Shown here: positions 52,413 to 63,272 of the stretch, one piece after another | Numbering within the stretch: position 1 is the first letter of the stretch | Layout: each line of letters begins with the position of its first letter | Source: Bradyrhizobium sp. NDS-1 | GTDB lineage: Bacteria; Pseudomonadota; Alphaproteobacteria; Rhizobiales; Xanthobacteraceae | Assembly: GCF_032918005.1 (NCBI RefSeq) | Contig: NZ_CP136628.1 | Coordinates: 1,225,501 to 1,289,500, forward strand | Length of the DNA: 64,000 bases | Reading direction: 5' to 3' | Notes under the pieces: model-generated | What the model saw: the letters and a program-made list of their open reading frames with translations, nothing else | Databases searched by the model: none | Told to the model about the DNA's origin: nothing | Translations under genes and position numbers: made by a program

Positions 52413-54461
52413 ATGGGACAAGACGTCAGAAGTCCCCGAGGTCCACGGTGCATCGCGCTGGTGGGCCCTTTCCAAAGCGGTAAAACCACACTTCTCGAAG
52501 CAATACTGGCGCGAACGGGCGCAATCCCGCGCGCCGGCAGCGTCGACGCCGGAACGTCCGTCGGCGACGCCACCCCGGAGGCCCGTCATCACAAGATGAC
52601 CGTCGGGCTGACTGCCGCCACCACGAGTTTCATGGGCGACAGCTATACCTTCCTCGATTGTCCCGGTTCCGTCGAGTTTGCCCACGACATGCGCGCCGCG
52701 TTGCCCGCGGTCGATGCGGCGATCGTGGTCTGCGAGGCCGACGAGAAGAAGCTGCCGCAGCTTCAGATCATCCTGCGCGAGTTGGAGGAGCTGAAGATCC
52801 CGCGTTTCCTGTTCCTGAACAAGATCGACCGCGCGAGCCAGCGCATCCGTGAGACGCTCGCGATGCTGCAGCCCGCCTCCCGCGTGCCGCTGGTGCTGCG
52901 CCAGATCCCGATCTGGAAGGGCGAGCTGATCGAGGGCTTCGTCGATCTCGCGCTGGAACGCGCCTTCATCTATCGCGAGCACAAGGCCTCCGAGGTGATC
53001 GCGCTCGAAGGCGGCGATCTCGATCGCGAGAAGGAGGCCCGCTTCTCGATGCTGGAGAAGCTCGCCGATCACGACGATGCGCTGATGGAGCAACTGCTCG
53101 AGGACATCCAGCCGCCGCGTGATGCCGTGTTCGACGATCTCGCCCGCGAGTTGCGCGAGGGGCTGATCTGCCCGGTGTTGCTGGGCGCCGCCGCGCGCGA
53201 GAACGGCGTGCTGCGCCTGATGAAGGCGCTGCGTCACGAGGCGCCGGGCGTCGCGGAGACCGCAAGACGTCTCGGCGTGCCCGAGAGCAAGGATGCGCTC
53301 GGCTACGTCTTCAAGACACTGCATTCGCAGCATGGTGGAAAGCTGTCGCTGACGCGGCTGCTTGCCGGCCATCTCGACGACGGTGCCACGTTGCAATCCG
53401 CCTCCGGCGGCTCCGGGCGCATCTCCGGCATCCTCGCCGTCAACGGCGCCTACGACACCAAGCGCGCTATGGCCGAAGCCGGTGACACCGTGGCGCTCGC
53501 CAAGCTCGATCCCGTCAGGACCGGCGATACGATATCGAACGGCAAGACCCCGCCGGCCGCGCTGGCCGTCACGGAGCCGACGCCGCCGGTGCTTGCGATC
53601 TCGATCGCCGCCACCGACCGCAAGGACGACGTCAAGCTCGGCCAGGCGCTGGCGCGGCTGCACGAGGAGGATCCCTCGCTCGTCGTCGTGCAGAACGCCC
53701 AGACCCACGACACTGTCTTGTGGGGGCAGGGCGAGATGCATCTGCGCGTCGCCAGCGAGCGGCTGCGCGACCGCTTCGGTATCAAGCTCACCTCGCATCC
53801 GCCCGGGATCGGCTATCAAGAAACCATCCGCAAGCCGATCACCCAGCGCGGGCGCCACAAGAAGCAGTCCGGCGGCCACGGCCAGTTCGGCGACGTCGTG
53901 CTCGACATCAAGCCGCTGCCGCGCGGCGACGGCTTCAAATTCACCGAGAAGGTGGTGGGCGGCGCCGTGCCGCGCAACTACATCGGCGCGGTGGAGGAAG
54001 GCGTCGTCGACGGACTGGCGCGCGGTCCGCTCGGCTTCCCCGTCACCGACGTGCAGGTGACGCTGACCGACGGCTCCTACCACAGCGTCGACTCGTCCGA
54101 CCTTGCCTTCCGCACGGCGGCGCGGATCGGCCTCAATGAAGGCCTGCCGCAATGCCAGCCGGTGCTGCTGGAGCCGATCCACGTCGTCGAGATCGTCTGC
54201 CCGACCGATGCGACCGCCAAGATCAATGCGATCCTGTCGGCGCGGCGTGGCCAGATCCTCGGCTTCGACACTCGCGACGGCTGGAGTGGCTGGGACTGCG
54301 TCCGCGCCATGATGCCGGAAGCCGAGATCGGCGAGCTGATCGTGGAGCTGCGCTCGGCCACCGCCGGGGCCGGCAGCTTCACGCGCCAGTTCGACCACAT
54401 GGCCGAAGTCACCGGCCGCGCCGCCGACCAGATCATCGCCGCGCATCAACACGCCGCGTGA
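52413..54461 (+). CDS. Elongation factor G-like protein (EF-G2 type)
   Basis: A 682-residue protein with the EF-G domain order. The GTPase domain has a P-loop GPFQSGKT (18-25), G3 DCPGSVEF (82-89) and G4 FLNKID; domain II onward includes LWGQGEMHLRVASERLRDRFG and KQSGGHGQFGDVVLDIKPL, and domain IV/V ends near IGELIVELRSATAGAGSF. The catalytic His of switch II (DTPGH in EF-G) is Ser here, and the P-loop differs from AHIDAGKTT. It is therefore a paralogue, not the main translocase; its role may be stress or ribosome-related. AGGAGG lies seven bases before the ATG. Confidence 0.9.
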   Translation: MGQDVRSPRGPRCIALVGPFQSGKTTLLEAILARTGAIPRAGSVDAGTSVGDATPEARHHKMTVGLTAATTSFMGDSYTFLDCPGSVEFAHDMRAALPAVDAAIVVCEADEKKLPQLQIILRELEELKIPRFLFLNKIDRASQRIRETLAMLQPASRVPLVLRQIPIWKGELIEGFVDLALERAFIYREHKASEVIALEGGDLDREKEARFSMLEKLADHDDALMEQLLEDIQPPRDAVFDDLARELREGLICPVLLGAAARENGVLRLMKALRHEAPGVAETARRLGVPESKDALGYVFKTLHSQHGGKLSLTRLLAGHLDDGATLQSASGGSGRISGILAVNGAYDTKRAMAEAGDTVALAKLDPVRTGDTISNGKTPPAALAVTEPTPPVLAISIAATDRKDDVKLGQALARLHEEDPSLVVVQNAQTHDTVLWGQGEMHLRVASERLRDRFGIKLTSHPPGIGYQETIRKPITQRGRHKKQSGGHGQFGDVVLDIKPLPRGDGFKFTEKVVGGAVPRNYIGAVEEGVVDGLARGPLGFPVTDVQVTLTDGSYHSVDSSDLAFRTAARIGLNEGLPQCQPVLLEPIHVVEIVCPTDATAKINAILSARRGQILGFDTRDGWSGWDCVRAMMPEAEIGELIVELRSATAGAGSFTRQFDHMAEVTGRAADQIIAAHQHAA

Positions 54462-54587
54462 TCGGTTTCGCGCGGTAAGGGACGCACCGCCCTCTCACTC
54501 CCTCTCCCCGTTCTTACGGTGAGAGGGAAGCGTGAGCGGCTGCCTCCGCGCGTGCGGAGCTTCCTTAAGGCTGCGGTTTCTCCAAGC

Positions 54588-54665
54588 GTCATTGCGAGCG
54601 CAGCGAAGCAATCCAGGGTCTTTCCGGGGAGGAATTCTGGATTGCTTCGCTGCGCTCGCAATGAC
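54588..54665. repeat. Intergenic palindromic repeat, family C copy 2
   Basis: Starts GTCATTGCGAGCGCAGCGAA and ends TTCGCTGCGCTCGCAATGAC, with GCAATCCAG and CTGGATTGC inner arms. Almost perfect palindrome, between the EF-G-like and XRE genes. Confidence 0.9.
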
Positions 54666-54692
54666 GGAGGAGGCGCTTGCATTCGTCGTAAG

Positions 54693-54711
54693 ATGATGTA
54701 TTTTACATCAT
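54693..54711. promoter_or_regulatory. Perfect inverted repeat upstream of the XRE gene
   Basis: ATGATGTA, TTT, TACATCAT. An 8-bp perfect inverted repeat in an AT-rich stretch, 48 bases before the regulator's start. Likely binding site for the regulator itself, or part of its promoter. Confidence 0.55.
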
Positions 54712-54759
54712 TGTATATGTTTAGGATATCACTTATACTATCTCATACGTGAGGCCAAG

Positions 54760-55032
54760 GTGATTACCTCGTTTCAAATGCGGGCAGCCCGCGCGCTGCT
54801 CGGCATTGACCAGAAAACCCTGGCCGAGCTCGCCGGCGTTTCGTTGCCGACCATCCAGCGGATGGAGGCCAGCACCGGCAACGTGCGTGGCGTGGTCGAG
54901 ACCCTGATCAAGGTGGTCGAGGCGTTCGACCGGGCCGGCGTCGAGCTCATCGGCGAGCAGGTCCGCAGCGACAGCGGCGGGCGTGGCGTTCGCTTGAAGG
55001 AGCCCGGGCCGCCGCGCCGCGTCGGGGCATGA
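54760..55032 (+). CDS. XRE-family helix-turn-helix regulator
   Basis: A 90-residue regulator. The helix-turn-helix is RAARALLGIDQKTLAELAGVSLPTIQRME, followed by a short helical section and a Gly/Arg tail (GGRGVRLKEPGPPRRVGA). Start is GTG at 54760 with GAGG a few bases upstream. The SulP gene follows on the same strand after 114 bases, so the regulator may control it. The AT-rich upstream region with a perfect inverted repeat suggests autoregulation. Confidence 0.85.
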   Translation: MITSFQMRAARALLGIDQKTLAELAGVSLPTIQRMEASTGNVRGVVETLIKVVEAFDRAGVELIGEQVRSDSGGRGVRLKEPGPPRRVGA

Positions 55033-55146
55033 TCGGGACGTTGATCGTGCTCGGGATCAAGATGGGCTAGTGCATCGTCGCACCTCGGCAACAGGGACGC
55101 GCACGATGTTTTGGAGCATCGTGGGGCAGCGGAGCACTTTGCCGAG

Positions 55147-56889
55147 ATGAGCATCACAAGCGATCACGCCAGCCGGCTGCATCAGCTGCGTCAGCCGACC
55201 TTTGCCGAATTGTATCTGCCCAAGCTCGTCACCGTCTGGCGGGAGGGCTACGGCCTTGCGGATTTCCGCGCCGACGTCTTCGCGGGCCTGACCGTTGCGA
55301 TCGTGGCACTGCCGCTGTCGATGGCGATCGCGATCGCCTCGGGCGTGACGCCGGACCGCGGCCTCTACACCGCCGTCGTCGGCGGCTTCATCGCCTCGCT
55401 GCTCGGCGGCAGCCGGTTTCAGATCGGCGGACCTGCCGGCGCGTTCATCGTATTGGTCGCAGCGACCGCGGAGCGCCACGGCGTCGACGGCGTCATTCTC
55501 GCCACCATGATGGCGGGCCTGTTTCTGATCGCCGCGGGCCTGCTGCGGATCGGGACCTACATCAAGTTCATTCCCTATCCGGTGACGGTCGGCTTCACCG
55601 CCGGCATCGCCGTGATCATCTTCGCCAGCCAGCTCCGCGATCTCGCAGGCATCACGCTCGCCGGGAAAGAGCCGAGCGAATTCGTGCCGAAGCTCGTTGC
55701 GCTCGCCGGTGGCATCAATACCGTCAATCCCTCAGCCGTCGCGGTCGCCATCGTCAGCGTCGCCATCATCGCGATTTTGCGCCGGTGGCGGCCGTCCTGG
55801 CCTGGCATCCTGATCGCCGTCGTGTTCGCGGCTGTCATATGTGCGGTGTTCTCGCTCCCGGTCGAGACCATCGGCTCGCGTTTCGGCGGCATTCCGCGCG
55901 AATTGCCGTCGCCAGCCTTGCCGGCGTTCTCGATCGCGAAGGCGAGCGCCGTGCTGCCGGATGCGATCGCGTTCGCGCTGCTGGCCGCGATCGAATCGTT
56001 GCTGTCCGCGGTGGTCGCCGACGGCATGACCGGGCGCCGCCACCGCTCCAATTGCGAGCTCGTGGCGCAAGGCGCCGCCAATATCGGCTCCGCGCTGTTC
56101 GGCGGCATTTGCGTCACCGGACTGATCGCGCGCACCGCGACCAACATCCGTGCCGGCGCGCGCGGGCCGCTCGCGGGCATGCTGCATTCCGTCTTCCTGT
56201 TGCTGTTCATGCTGATCGCGGCGCCGCTCGCGAGCTACATCCCGCTCGCCGCGCTTGCCTCGGTGCTGGTCGTGGTGGCCTGGACCATGGCGGAGAAGCA
56301 CGAATTCGCGACGCTGCTGCGCTCGTCATGGGGCGACGCCGTCGTGCTGCTCGCGACGTTCCTGCTGACGATCTTCCGCGATCTGACCGAGGGCATCCTG
56401 GTCGGCTTCGCGCTCGGCGCGGTGCTGTTCATCCATCGCATGGCGGAGATGACGGGCATCGAGGAGCGCTCTCCACTGGTCGCCGGTGATCGTCCCGACG
56501 ACGGCAATGGCGATCGCGTGCCCTACGATCCTGCGCTTGCGGTCGATCGCGACGTGCTGGTCTATCGCATCACCGGTGCGTTCTTCTTCGGCGCGGCCTC
56601 CGCGATCGGAGGGGTGCTCGACGGGGTCGCCGACAAACGCAAGGCCTTCGTGGTCGATTTCTCCGCGGTGCCGTTCCTGGACTCCACGGCGGCCAACGTG
56701 CTCGGCCGCGTCGCCGCCAAGGCGCACCGCCAGGGCATCCGGCTGTTCATCACGGGGGCTTCGCCCACGGTCCGCAGGGCGCTGCTCACCCATGGTGTGA
56801 CCCCGCCGCGCGCGCGCTATCGCACGACCCTCGAGCGCGCGATTGCCGACATCAAGGGCGGCGCGGGCGAGGAGGCGGCTGCGAGTTGA
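55147..56889 (+). CDS. SulP family anion transporter with STAS domain
   Basis: A 580-residue membrane protein. The SulP core has about 12-14 helices, beginning ADVFAGLTVAIVALPLSMAIAIASG, with FQIGGPAGAFIVL and GGICVTGLIARTATNIRAG as signature regions. A C-terminal STAS domain follows (FVVDFSAVPFLDSTAANVLGRVAAKAH, with the phosphorylatable-type Asp-Ser). The family moves sulfate, bicarbonate or other anions; which one cannot be said. The ATG at 55147 has a weak site. It is downstream of the XRE regulator gene. Confidence 0.93.
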   Translation: MSITSDHASRLHQLRQPTFAELYLPKLVTVWREGYGLADFRADVFAGLTVAIVALPLSMAIAIASGVTPDRGLYTAVVGGFIASLLGGSRFQIGGPAGAFIVLVAATAERHGVDGVILATMMAGLFLIAAGLLRIGTYIKFIPYPVTVGFTAGIAVIIFASQLRDLAGITLAGKEPSEFVPKLVALAGGINTVNPSAVAVAIVSVAIIAILRRWRPSWPGILIAVVFAAVICAVFSLPVETIGSRFGGIPRELPSPALPAFSIAKASAVLPDAIAFALLAAIESLLSAVVADGMTGRRHRSNCELVAQGAANIGSALFGGICVTGLIARTATNIRAGARGPLAGMLHSVFLLLFMLIAAPLASYIPLAALASVLVVVAWTMAEKHEFATLLRSSWGDAVVLLATFLLTIFRDLTEGILVGFALGAVLFIHRMAEMTGIEERSPLVAGDRPDDGNGDRVPYDPALAVDRDVLVYRITGAFFFGAASAIGGVLDGVADKRKAFVVDFSAVPFLDSTAANVLGRVAAKAHRQGIRLFITGASPTVRRALLTHGVTPPRARYRTTLERAIADIKGGAGEEAAAS

Positions 56890-56977
56890 CGGCAGGCACC
56901 TCCCGCCGCCACCGCGCTTGACAGGCCGGGCGCGACACGAAATGGATCGCCTCGGGAACACGACCCTCGAGGGAAAG

Positions 56978-57817
56978 ATGACCGCGCCCAAAGCTCCTGC
57001 AGCCTGTCTGATCGGATGGCCCGCCGCGCATTCGCGCTCGCCGCTGATCCATCATTACTGGCTGCGCACGCTGGGCATTGAAGGCGGCTACGTCATCGAG
57101 GCGGTGCCGCCCGACGACTTGCGCGATTTCGTGCTGCGGCTGTCGTTGCGCGGCTTCGTCGGCGCCAACGTCACCATTCCGCACAAGGAGGGCGTGCTGG
57201 CGCTGTCGACGCCCGATGCCCGTGCAAAGGCGGTGGGCGCGGCCAACACGCTGTGGTTTGCCGACGGCGAGCTGCGCTCGACCAACACCGATGTCGAAGG
57301 CTTTATCAACAATCTCGACGCCAGCGCGCCCGGCTGGGGAGCGGCCGAGGAGGTGCTGGTGCTCGGCGCCGGCGGTTCCTCGCGTGCGGTCATATTCGGG
57401 TTGCTCGACCGCGGCATCAAACGCGTCCATCTTGCCAACCGTACCCTCGCGCGGGCCGAGGCGCTGGCAAGGCAGTTCGGGCCAAGCGTGCATCCGCTGC
57501 CGTGGGACGGCATCGACGATGTGCTGCCGCGCGCAAAACTTCTCGTGAACACGACCTCGCTCGGCATGCATGGCCAACCATCACTCGATGTTGATGTCGC
57601 ACGCCTGCCGCCGGCGGCGGTCGTTGCCGACCTCGTCTATGTCCCGCTGGTGACGCCGCTGCTCGCCGCCGCCGCGGCGCGTGGCCTGAGGACCGCCGAC
57701 GGGCTCGGCATGCTGCTGCATCAGGCGGTACGCGGCTTCGAGCTGTGGTTCGGCCGGCGGCCTGAGGTCACGGCCGAGCTGCGCGCATTGGTCGAGGCCG
57801 ATCTCACAAAGACTTGA
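56978..57817 (+). CDS. aroE: Shikimate dehydrogenase
   Basis: A 279-residue enzyme of the shikimate pathway reducing 3-dehydroshikimate with NADPH. The substrate site is GWPAAHSRSPLIHHYW, catalytic Lys70 (TIPHKEG) and Asp105 (NTDVEGF) are in place, and the NADP loop is VLVLGAGGSSRAVI with LANRT. Start ATG at 56978 has GAGGGA five bases upstream; an ATG at 56942 lacks a site. Follows the SulP gene by 88 bases. Confidence 0.95.
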   Translation: MTAPKAPAACLIGWPAAHSRSPLIHHYWLRTLGIEGGYVIEAVPPDDLRDFVLRLSLRGFVGANVTIPHKEGVLALSTPDARAKAVGAANTLWFADGELRSTNTDVEGFINNLDASAPGWGAAEEVLVLGAGGSSRAVIFGLLDRGIKRVHLANRTLARAEALARQFGPSVHPLPWDGIDDVLPRAKLLVNTTSLGMHGQPSLDVDVARLPPAAVVADLVYVPLVTPLLAAAAARGLRTADGLGMLLHQAVRGFELWFGRRPEVTAELRALVEADLTKT

Positions 57818-57874
57818 GAGAATAGCGCACGGTGTCTCGGAGTTCTCTATCCGTGGGGACAATCGGAGACCGTC

Positions 57875-58501
57875 ATGTCTGTTCAACGTGCAACTTTCAC
57901 ACGTCCGCTGATCGCCGTCGCGATGGTGGCCGTCTCGACTTACTGCGCCTTCGCCCAGAAGGCGCCGGTGCCGACGCGCGTGCGCGGCACCATCGAAGCC
58001 GTCAATGGCGACATCATGCAGGTGAAGTCGCGCAGCGGCGAGGACGTCAAGCTGCGTATCGCTCCTGACGTGAACGTCTCGGGCATTACCAGGATCTCGC
58101 TCGCCGACATCAAGCCGGGTTCGTTCATCGGCGCGACCACGGTGCCGGGGCCGGACGGCGGCCAGAACGCCGTCGAGGTGCATGTGTTTCCGGAGAGCAT
58201 GCGCGGCACCGGCGAGGGCTCGCGACCCTATGATCTCAAGCCCAACTCCAGCATGACCAATGCGACGGTGGCGGAAAGCGTCGTCGGCAATGACGGCCAT
58301 ACGCTGCTGGTCAAGTACAAGGACGGCGAGAAGAAGGTGTTCGTGGCCGACAACACGCCGGTGGTGACCTTCGTGCCCGGCGACAAATCCGAGTTGAAGG
58401 CCGGCGCCAAGGTCATCGCCTTCATGAAGCAATTGCCGGACGGCTCGTTCGAGACCAACCGCGTCAGCGTCGGCCGTGACGGCCTGACGCCGCCGATGTG
58501 A
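57875..58501 (+). CDS. Exported protein with repeated beta domains, unknown
   Basis: A 208-residue protein with a signal peptide (RPLIAVAMVAVSTYCAFAQ). The mature part has two similar beta-rich sections: RVRGTIEAVNGDIMQVKSRSG with PDVNVSGITRISLADIKPG, and then NDGHTLLVKYKDGEKKVFVADNTPV with GDKSELKAG. This resembles DUF5666-like OB-type folds. It probably sits in the periplasm; no role is known. Confidence 0.8.
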   Translation: MSVQRATFTRPLIAVAMVAVSTYCAFAQKAPVPTRVRGTIEAVNGDIMQVKSRSGEDVKLRIAPDVNVSGITRISLADIKPGSFIGATTVPGPDGGQNAVEVHVFPESMRGTGEGSRPYDLKPNSSMTNATVAESVVGNDGHTLLVKYKDGEKKVFVADNTPVVTFVPGDKSELKAGAKVIAFMKQLPDGSFETNRVSVGRDGLTPPM

Positions 58502-58543
58502 GCAGGAGCGGGTGTAGCGCGCACACGCGCCCCGATCTCTGCC

Positions 58544-58581
58544 GTCGTCCCGGACAAGCGCCAGCGCGGATCCGGGACGAC
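58544..58581. repeat. Short palindrome related to family B
   Basis: GTCGTCCCGGACAAGCG, CAGCGCGGATCCGGGACGAC. A shortened arm pair with GTCGT/ACGAC ends, in the gap between two convergent genes. Confidence 0.65.
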
Positions 58582-58616
58582 AGTGGTGTCGAGGCGGGCC
58601 TTTCGCGCCTCAATCC

Positions 58617-60036
<1,420 letters not shown>

Positions 60037-60138
60037 CGGGTTCCGCGCTGTTTCGGCGCGATGGGCAGGAAATATAATGTTAACAAGACGTTATCGCGCC
60101 GGTGGCAGCCCCGGTTCCGTAACGATTCATCATATTTT

Positions 60139-60168
60139 TTGAAGCCAAGTTAGCCGCACAGGCATTAT
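60139..60168 (+). promoter_or_regulatory. Putative sigma-70 type promoter of glmM
   Basis: TTGAAG (60139-60144) and CATTAT (60163-60168) with an 18-base spacer, 88 bases before the glmM start. Read by eye in an AT-rich stretch. Confidence 0.35.
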
Positions 60169-60256
60169 ATAGGCCCCAGCAAATCAGGGATGCGGGCCCC
60201 GTTCGGGCAGCCCGTGGTTGTAGAGGGGATCCCCTGGTTGTTGCTTGGGGGACGAT

Positions 60257-61600
60257 ATGAGCCGCAAATATTTCGGGACCGACGGGATACGGGGCCGCGC
60301 CAACGGACTGATCACGCCGGAGCTCGCGCTCAAGGTCGGTCAGGCCGCAGGCCTTGCATTCCAGCGCGGTGATCACCGCCACCGGGTCGTGATCGGCAAG
60401 GACACCCGCCTGTCCGGCTACATGATCGAATACGCCATGGTCGCGGGCTTCACCTCGGTCGGCATGGACGTGCTGCTGGTCGGCCCGATGCCGACGCCGG
60501 CGGTCGCGATGCTGACCAAGTCGATGCGGGCCGATCTCGGCGTGATGATCTCGGCCTCGCACAATCTGTTCGAGGACAACGGCATCAAGCTGTTCGGGCC
60601 GCAGGGCTTCAAGCTCTCCGACGACGTCGAGCGGCAGATCGAGCAGCTGCTCGACGAGCCCATCGACAAGCGGCTCGCACAGAGTGCGAGCCTGGGGCGC
60701 GCCCGCCGCATCGACGGCGTGCATGACCGCTACATCGAATTCGCCAAGCGCACCCTGCCGCGCGATCTCTCGCTCGATGGCCTGCGCGTCGTGATCGATT
60801 GCGCCAACGGCGCGGCCTACAAGGTGGTGCCGGAAGCGCTGTGGGAGCTGGGCGCCGACGTGGTGCCGATCGGCGTCGAGCCCGACGGCTTCAACATCAA
60901 CAAGGATTGCGGCTCCACCTCGCCGGAAGCGCTGTCGAAGAAGGTGCGCGAGATGCGCGCCGACATCGGCATTGCGCTCGACGGCGACGCCGACCGCGTC
61001 ATCCTGGTCGACGAGCGCGGACATGTCGTGGACGGCGACCAGTTGCTCGCTGTGATCGCGCAGAGCTGGAAGGAAGACGGCCGGCTGTCGCGTCCGGGCA
61101 TCGTCGCCACCGTGATGTCCAATCTCGGCCTCGAGCGCTTCCTGAAAGGGCAGGGGATCGATCTCGTGCGCACGCCGGTCGGCGACCGCTACGTGCTCGA
61201 GCAGATGCTGAACGGCGGCTACAATCTCGGCGGCGAGCAGTCCGGCCACATCATCCTGTCCGACTACGCCACCACCGGCGACGGCTTCGTTGCCGCCCTG
61301 CAGGTGCTGGCGGTGGTGCAGAAGCTGCGCCGCCCCGTCTCCGAGGTCTGCCACCGCTTCGATCCGCTGCCGCAGATCCTCAAGAACGTCCGCCACAAGG
61401 GCGGCAAGCCGCTCGACGATTCCCAGGTGAAGTCCGCGATCTCCGACGGCGAAAATCGCCTCAACGGCCACGGCCGTCTGCTGATCCGCTCCTCCGGTAC
61501 CGAGCCGGTGATCCGCGTCATGGGTGAAGGCGAAGACCGGGTCCTGGTCGAGGATGTCGTCGACACCATCGTCTCCGCGCTGGGCCAGGCGGCGGCGTAA
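60257..61600 (+). CDS. glmM: Phosphoglucosamine mutase
   Basis: A 447-residue enzyme that converts glucosamine 6-phosphate to the 1-phosphate for cell-wall UDP-GlcNAc. The phosphoserine is Ser101 ([16 protein letters not shown]). The metal loop is DGDADR, the sugar loop GGEQSGH and the phosphate loop [12 protein letters not shown]. Start ATG at 60257 has GGGGGA a few bases upstream, and the N-terminus [11 protein letters not shown] is standard. Confidence 0.97.
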   Translation: MSRKYFGTDGIRGRANGLITPELALKVGQAAGLAFQRGDHRHRVVIGKDTRLSGYMIEYAMVAGFTSVGMDVLLVGPMPTPAVAMLTKSMRADLGVMISASHNLFEDNGIKLFGPQGFKLSDDVERQIEQLLDEPIDKRLAQSASLGRARRIDGVHDRYIEFAKRTLPRDLSLDGLRVVIDCANGAAYKVVPEALWELGADVVPIGVEPDGFNINKDCGSTSPEALSKKVREMRADIGIALDGDADRVILVDERGHVVDGDQLLAVIAQSWKEDGRLSRPGIVATVMSNLGLERFLKGQGIDLVRTPVGDRYVLEQMLNGGYNLGGEQSGHIILSDYATTGDGFVAALQVLAVVQKLRRPVSEVCHRFDPLPQILKNVRHKGGKPLDDSQVKSAISDGENRLNGHGRLLIRSSGTEPVIRVMGEGEDRVLVEDVVDTIVSALGQAAA

Positions 61601-61798
61601 GGTTTTTCAAGCGCGAGCGGGGTGAGGTGATCGCACCCCGCGGGCAGTATCGTACGCAAGAGCGCCTTTGCCCACGTGATACTGGACTCATGGAGAGGGT
61701 AGACACGCATCCCAGCCATCAGCGATTGGCGGTGGCCTGGCCGCCGCTTGCATCGTAATCAGCACGTCGCGGCAATCTGCCGCGCCGGGATCGTTGCA

Positions 61799-63046
61799 TT
61801 GAACAAGCCTGTCGTCGTCTCCGAGGAAACGCTGACCGAGCCGGTCGTCGTCGCTGACGTGGCACCCGCCGCCAAGGCGGCAGGGCCGGCCTATGTCGTG
61901 CTCGCCGGCATCAGCGTCTCGCACTTCCTCAACGATACCATGCAGTCGTTGATCGCGTCGGTGTATCCGATCCTGAAGGACACCTACGCGCTCGACTTCG
62001 CGCAGATCGGCATGATCACGCTGGCCTTCCAGTTCACCGCCTCGCTGCTGCAGCCGGTGGTCGGGCACTACACCGACAAGAAGGCGCAGCCCTATTCGCT
62101 GGCGATCGGCATGGCCTCGACCTTCTTCGGCCTCTTGCTGCTCAGCGCCGCGCATCAATATCTCGTCATTCTCGTTGCGGCCGCGCTGGTCGGTCTCGGC
62201 TCTGCGGTGTTTCACCCGGAGTCCGCACGCATCGCGCGGCTCGCCTCCGGCGGTCGCTACGGTTTTGCGCAATCGGTGTTCCAGCTCGGCGGCAGTTTCG
62301 GCACCTCGATGGGACCGGTGCTGGCGGCGCTGATCGTCGTGCCGTTCGGGCAGGGCAGCATCGCCTGGTTCTCCTCGATCGCGTTCCTGGCGATCCTCAT
62401 CCTCTGGCGCATCGGCCGCTGGTATGCGCCGCAGATCAAGGCGAAGAAGTCGGTGGCGCTTCAGTCCCATCCCGACGCGCCGAGCCCGCGACGCGTCGCC
62501 GTTGCGCTGCTCGTTCTGGTCGCGCTGCTGTTCTCAAAGCAGCTCTACGTGTCGAGCCTGTCGAGCTACTATATCTTCTATCTGATCGACCGCTTCGGCG
62601 TCTCCACGCAGGCGGCGCAGATGTATCTCTTCATCTTCCTCGCGGCGAACGCGGTCGGCGCGTTTCTGGGAGGTCCCTTGGGCGATCGTTTCGGCCGCAA
62701 GATCGTGATCTGGATTTCGATCCTGGGCGCGTTGCCGTTCACGCTGGCGCTGCCCTATGCCGGGCTCGCTGCGAGCGCTGTGCTGTCAGTCGTCATCGGC
62801 TTGATCATCTCCTCGACGACGTCGTCGATCATCGTGTTCGCGCAGGAGCTGGTGCCACATCGCTTCGGCATGATCTCCGGCGTGTTCTTCGGCGTCGCCT
62901 TCGGCATCGGGGGGCTGGGAGCTGCCGTGCTCGGCAAGCTCGCCGATCACACCTCGATCGAGTTCGTCTACCAGGTCTGCGCCTATCTGCCGGCGATCGG
63001 CCTGCTTGCGGTGTTTCTGCCCAGGCTGCCCCGGCACACCCGTTAA
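61799..63046 (+). CDS. MFS transporter, fosmidomycin-resistance (Fsr) type
   Basis: A 415-residue major facilitator with 12 helices. VLAGISVSHFLNDTMQSLIASVYPIL and FQFTASLLQPVVGHYTDK resemble E. coli Fsr, and GGPLGDRFGRKIVIW is the conserved loop. Likely a drug or metabolite exporter at the inner membrane. The start is a TTG at 61799 with GGGA nearby; an ATG at 61748 is possible but has no good site. It follows glmM by 198 bases. Confidence 0.87.
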   Translation: MNKPVVVSEETLTEPVVVADVAPAAKAAGPAYVVLAGISVSHFLNDTMQSLIASVYPILKDTYALDFAQIGMITLAFQFTASLLQPVVGHYTDKKAQPYSLAIGMASTFFGLLLLSAAHQYLVILVAAALVGLGSAVFHPESARIARLASGGRYGFAQSVFQLGGSFGTSMGPVLAALIVVPFGQGSIAWFSSIAFLAILILWRIGRWYAPQIKAKKSVALQSHPDAPSPRRVAVALLVLVALLFSKQLYVSSLSSYYIFYLIDRFGVSTQAAQMYLFIFLAANAVGAFLGGPLGDRFGRKIVIWISILGALPFTLALPYAGLAASAVLSVVIGLIISSTTSSIIVFAQELVPHRFGMISGVFFGVAFGIGGLGAAVLGKLADHTSIEFVYQVCAYLPAIGLLAVFLPRLPRHTR

Positions 63047-63228
63047 CAAATCCTGCTTCGCTGCATTGCGGCTTCATCAATCGTTAGCAATTGCGGCGCG
63101 CGACCGCCGCATTTTTGCAACGCTCCAGCCGCATCCGCGTGTGAGGTGAGAAAAAATCAACCTTAAAAATTAGGGTTAAGTGGCGCTTAAACATTTGCTG
63201 GCATCGTCCCTCCGTGAGTTTCCAGAAC

Positions 63229-63252
63229 GTGAGGCCTGCGTATTTGCCTCAC
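63229..63252 (+). promoter_or_regulatory. Hairpin in the 5' leader of the second Omp gene
   Basis: GTGAGGC, a 10-base loop, GCCTCAC. It ends 20 bases before the ATG at 63273, so it may affect mRNA stability or ribosome access. An AT-rich promoter-like stretch lies about 80 bases upstream. Confidence 0.4.
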
Positions 63253-63272
63253 CGGCCAAAAGGACGAAGCCA

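Noticed and set aside
51750..54452. Long open frame on - covering the DUF992 and EF-G-like genes (900 codons)
   Set aside because: Shadow of the EF-G-like gene and the DUF992 gene; low-complexity Arg/Ala/Gly composition and no domain motifs.
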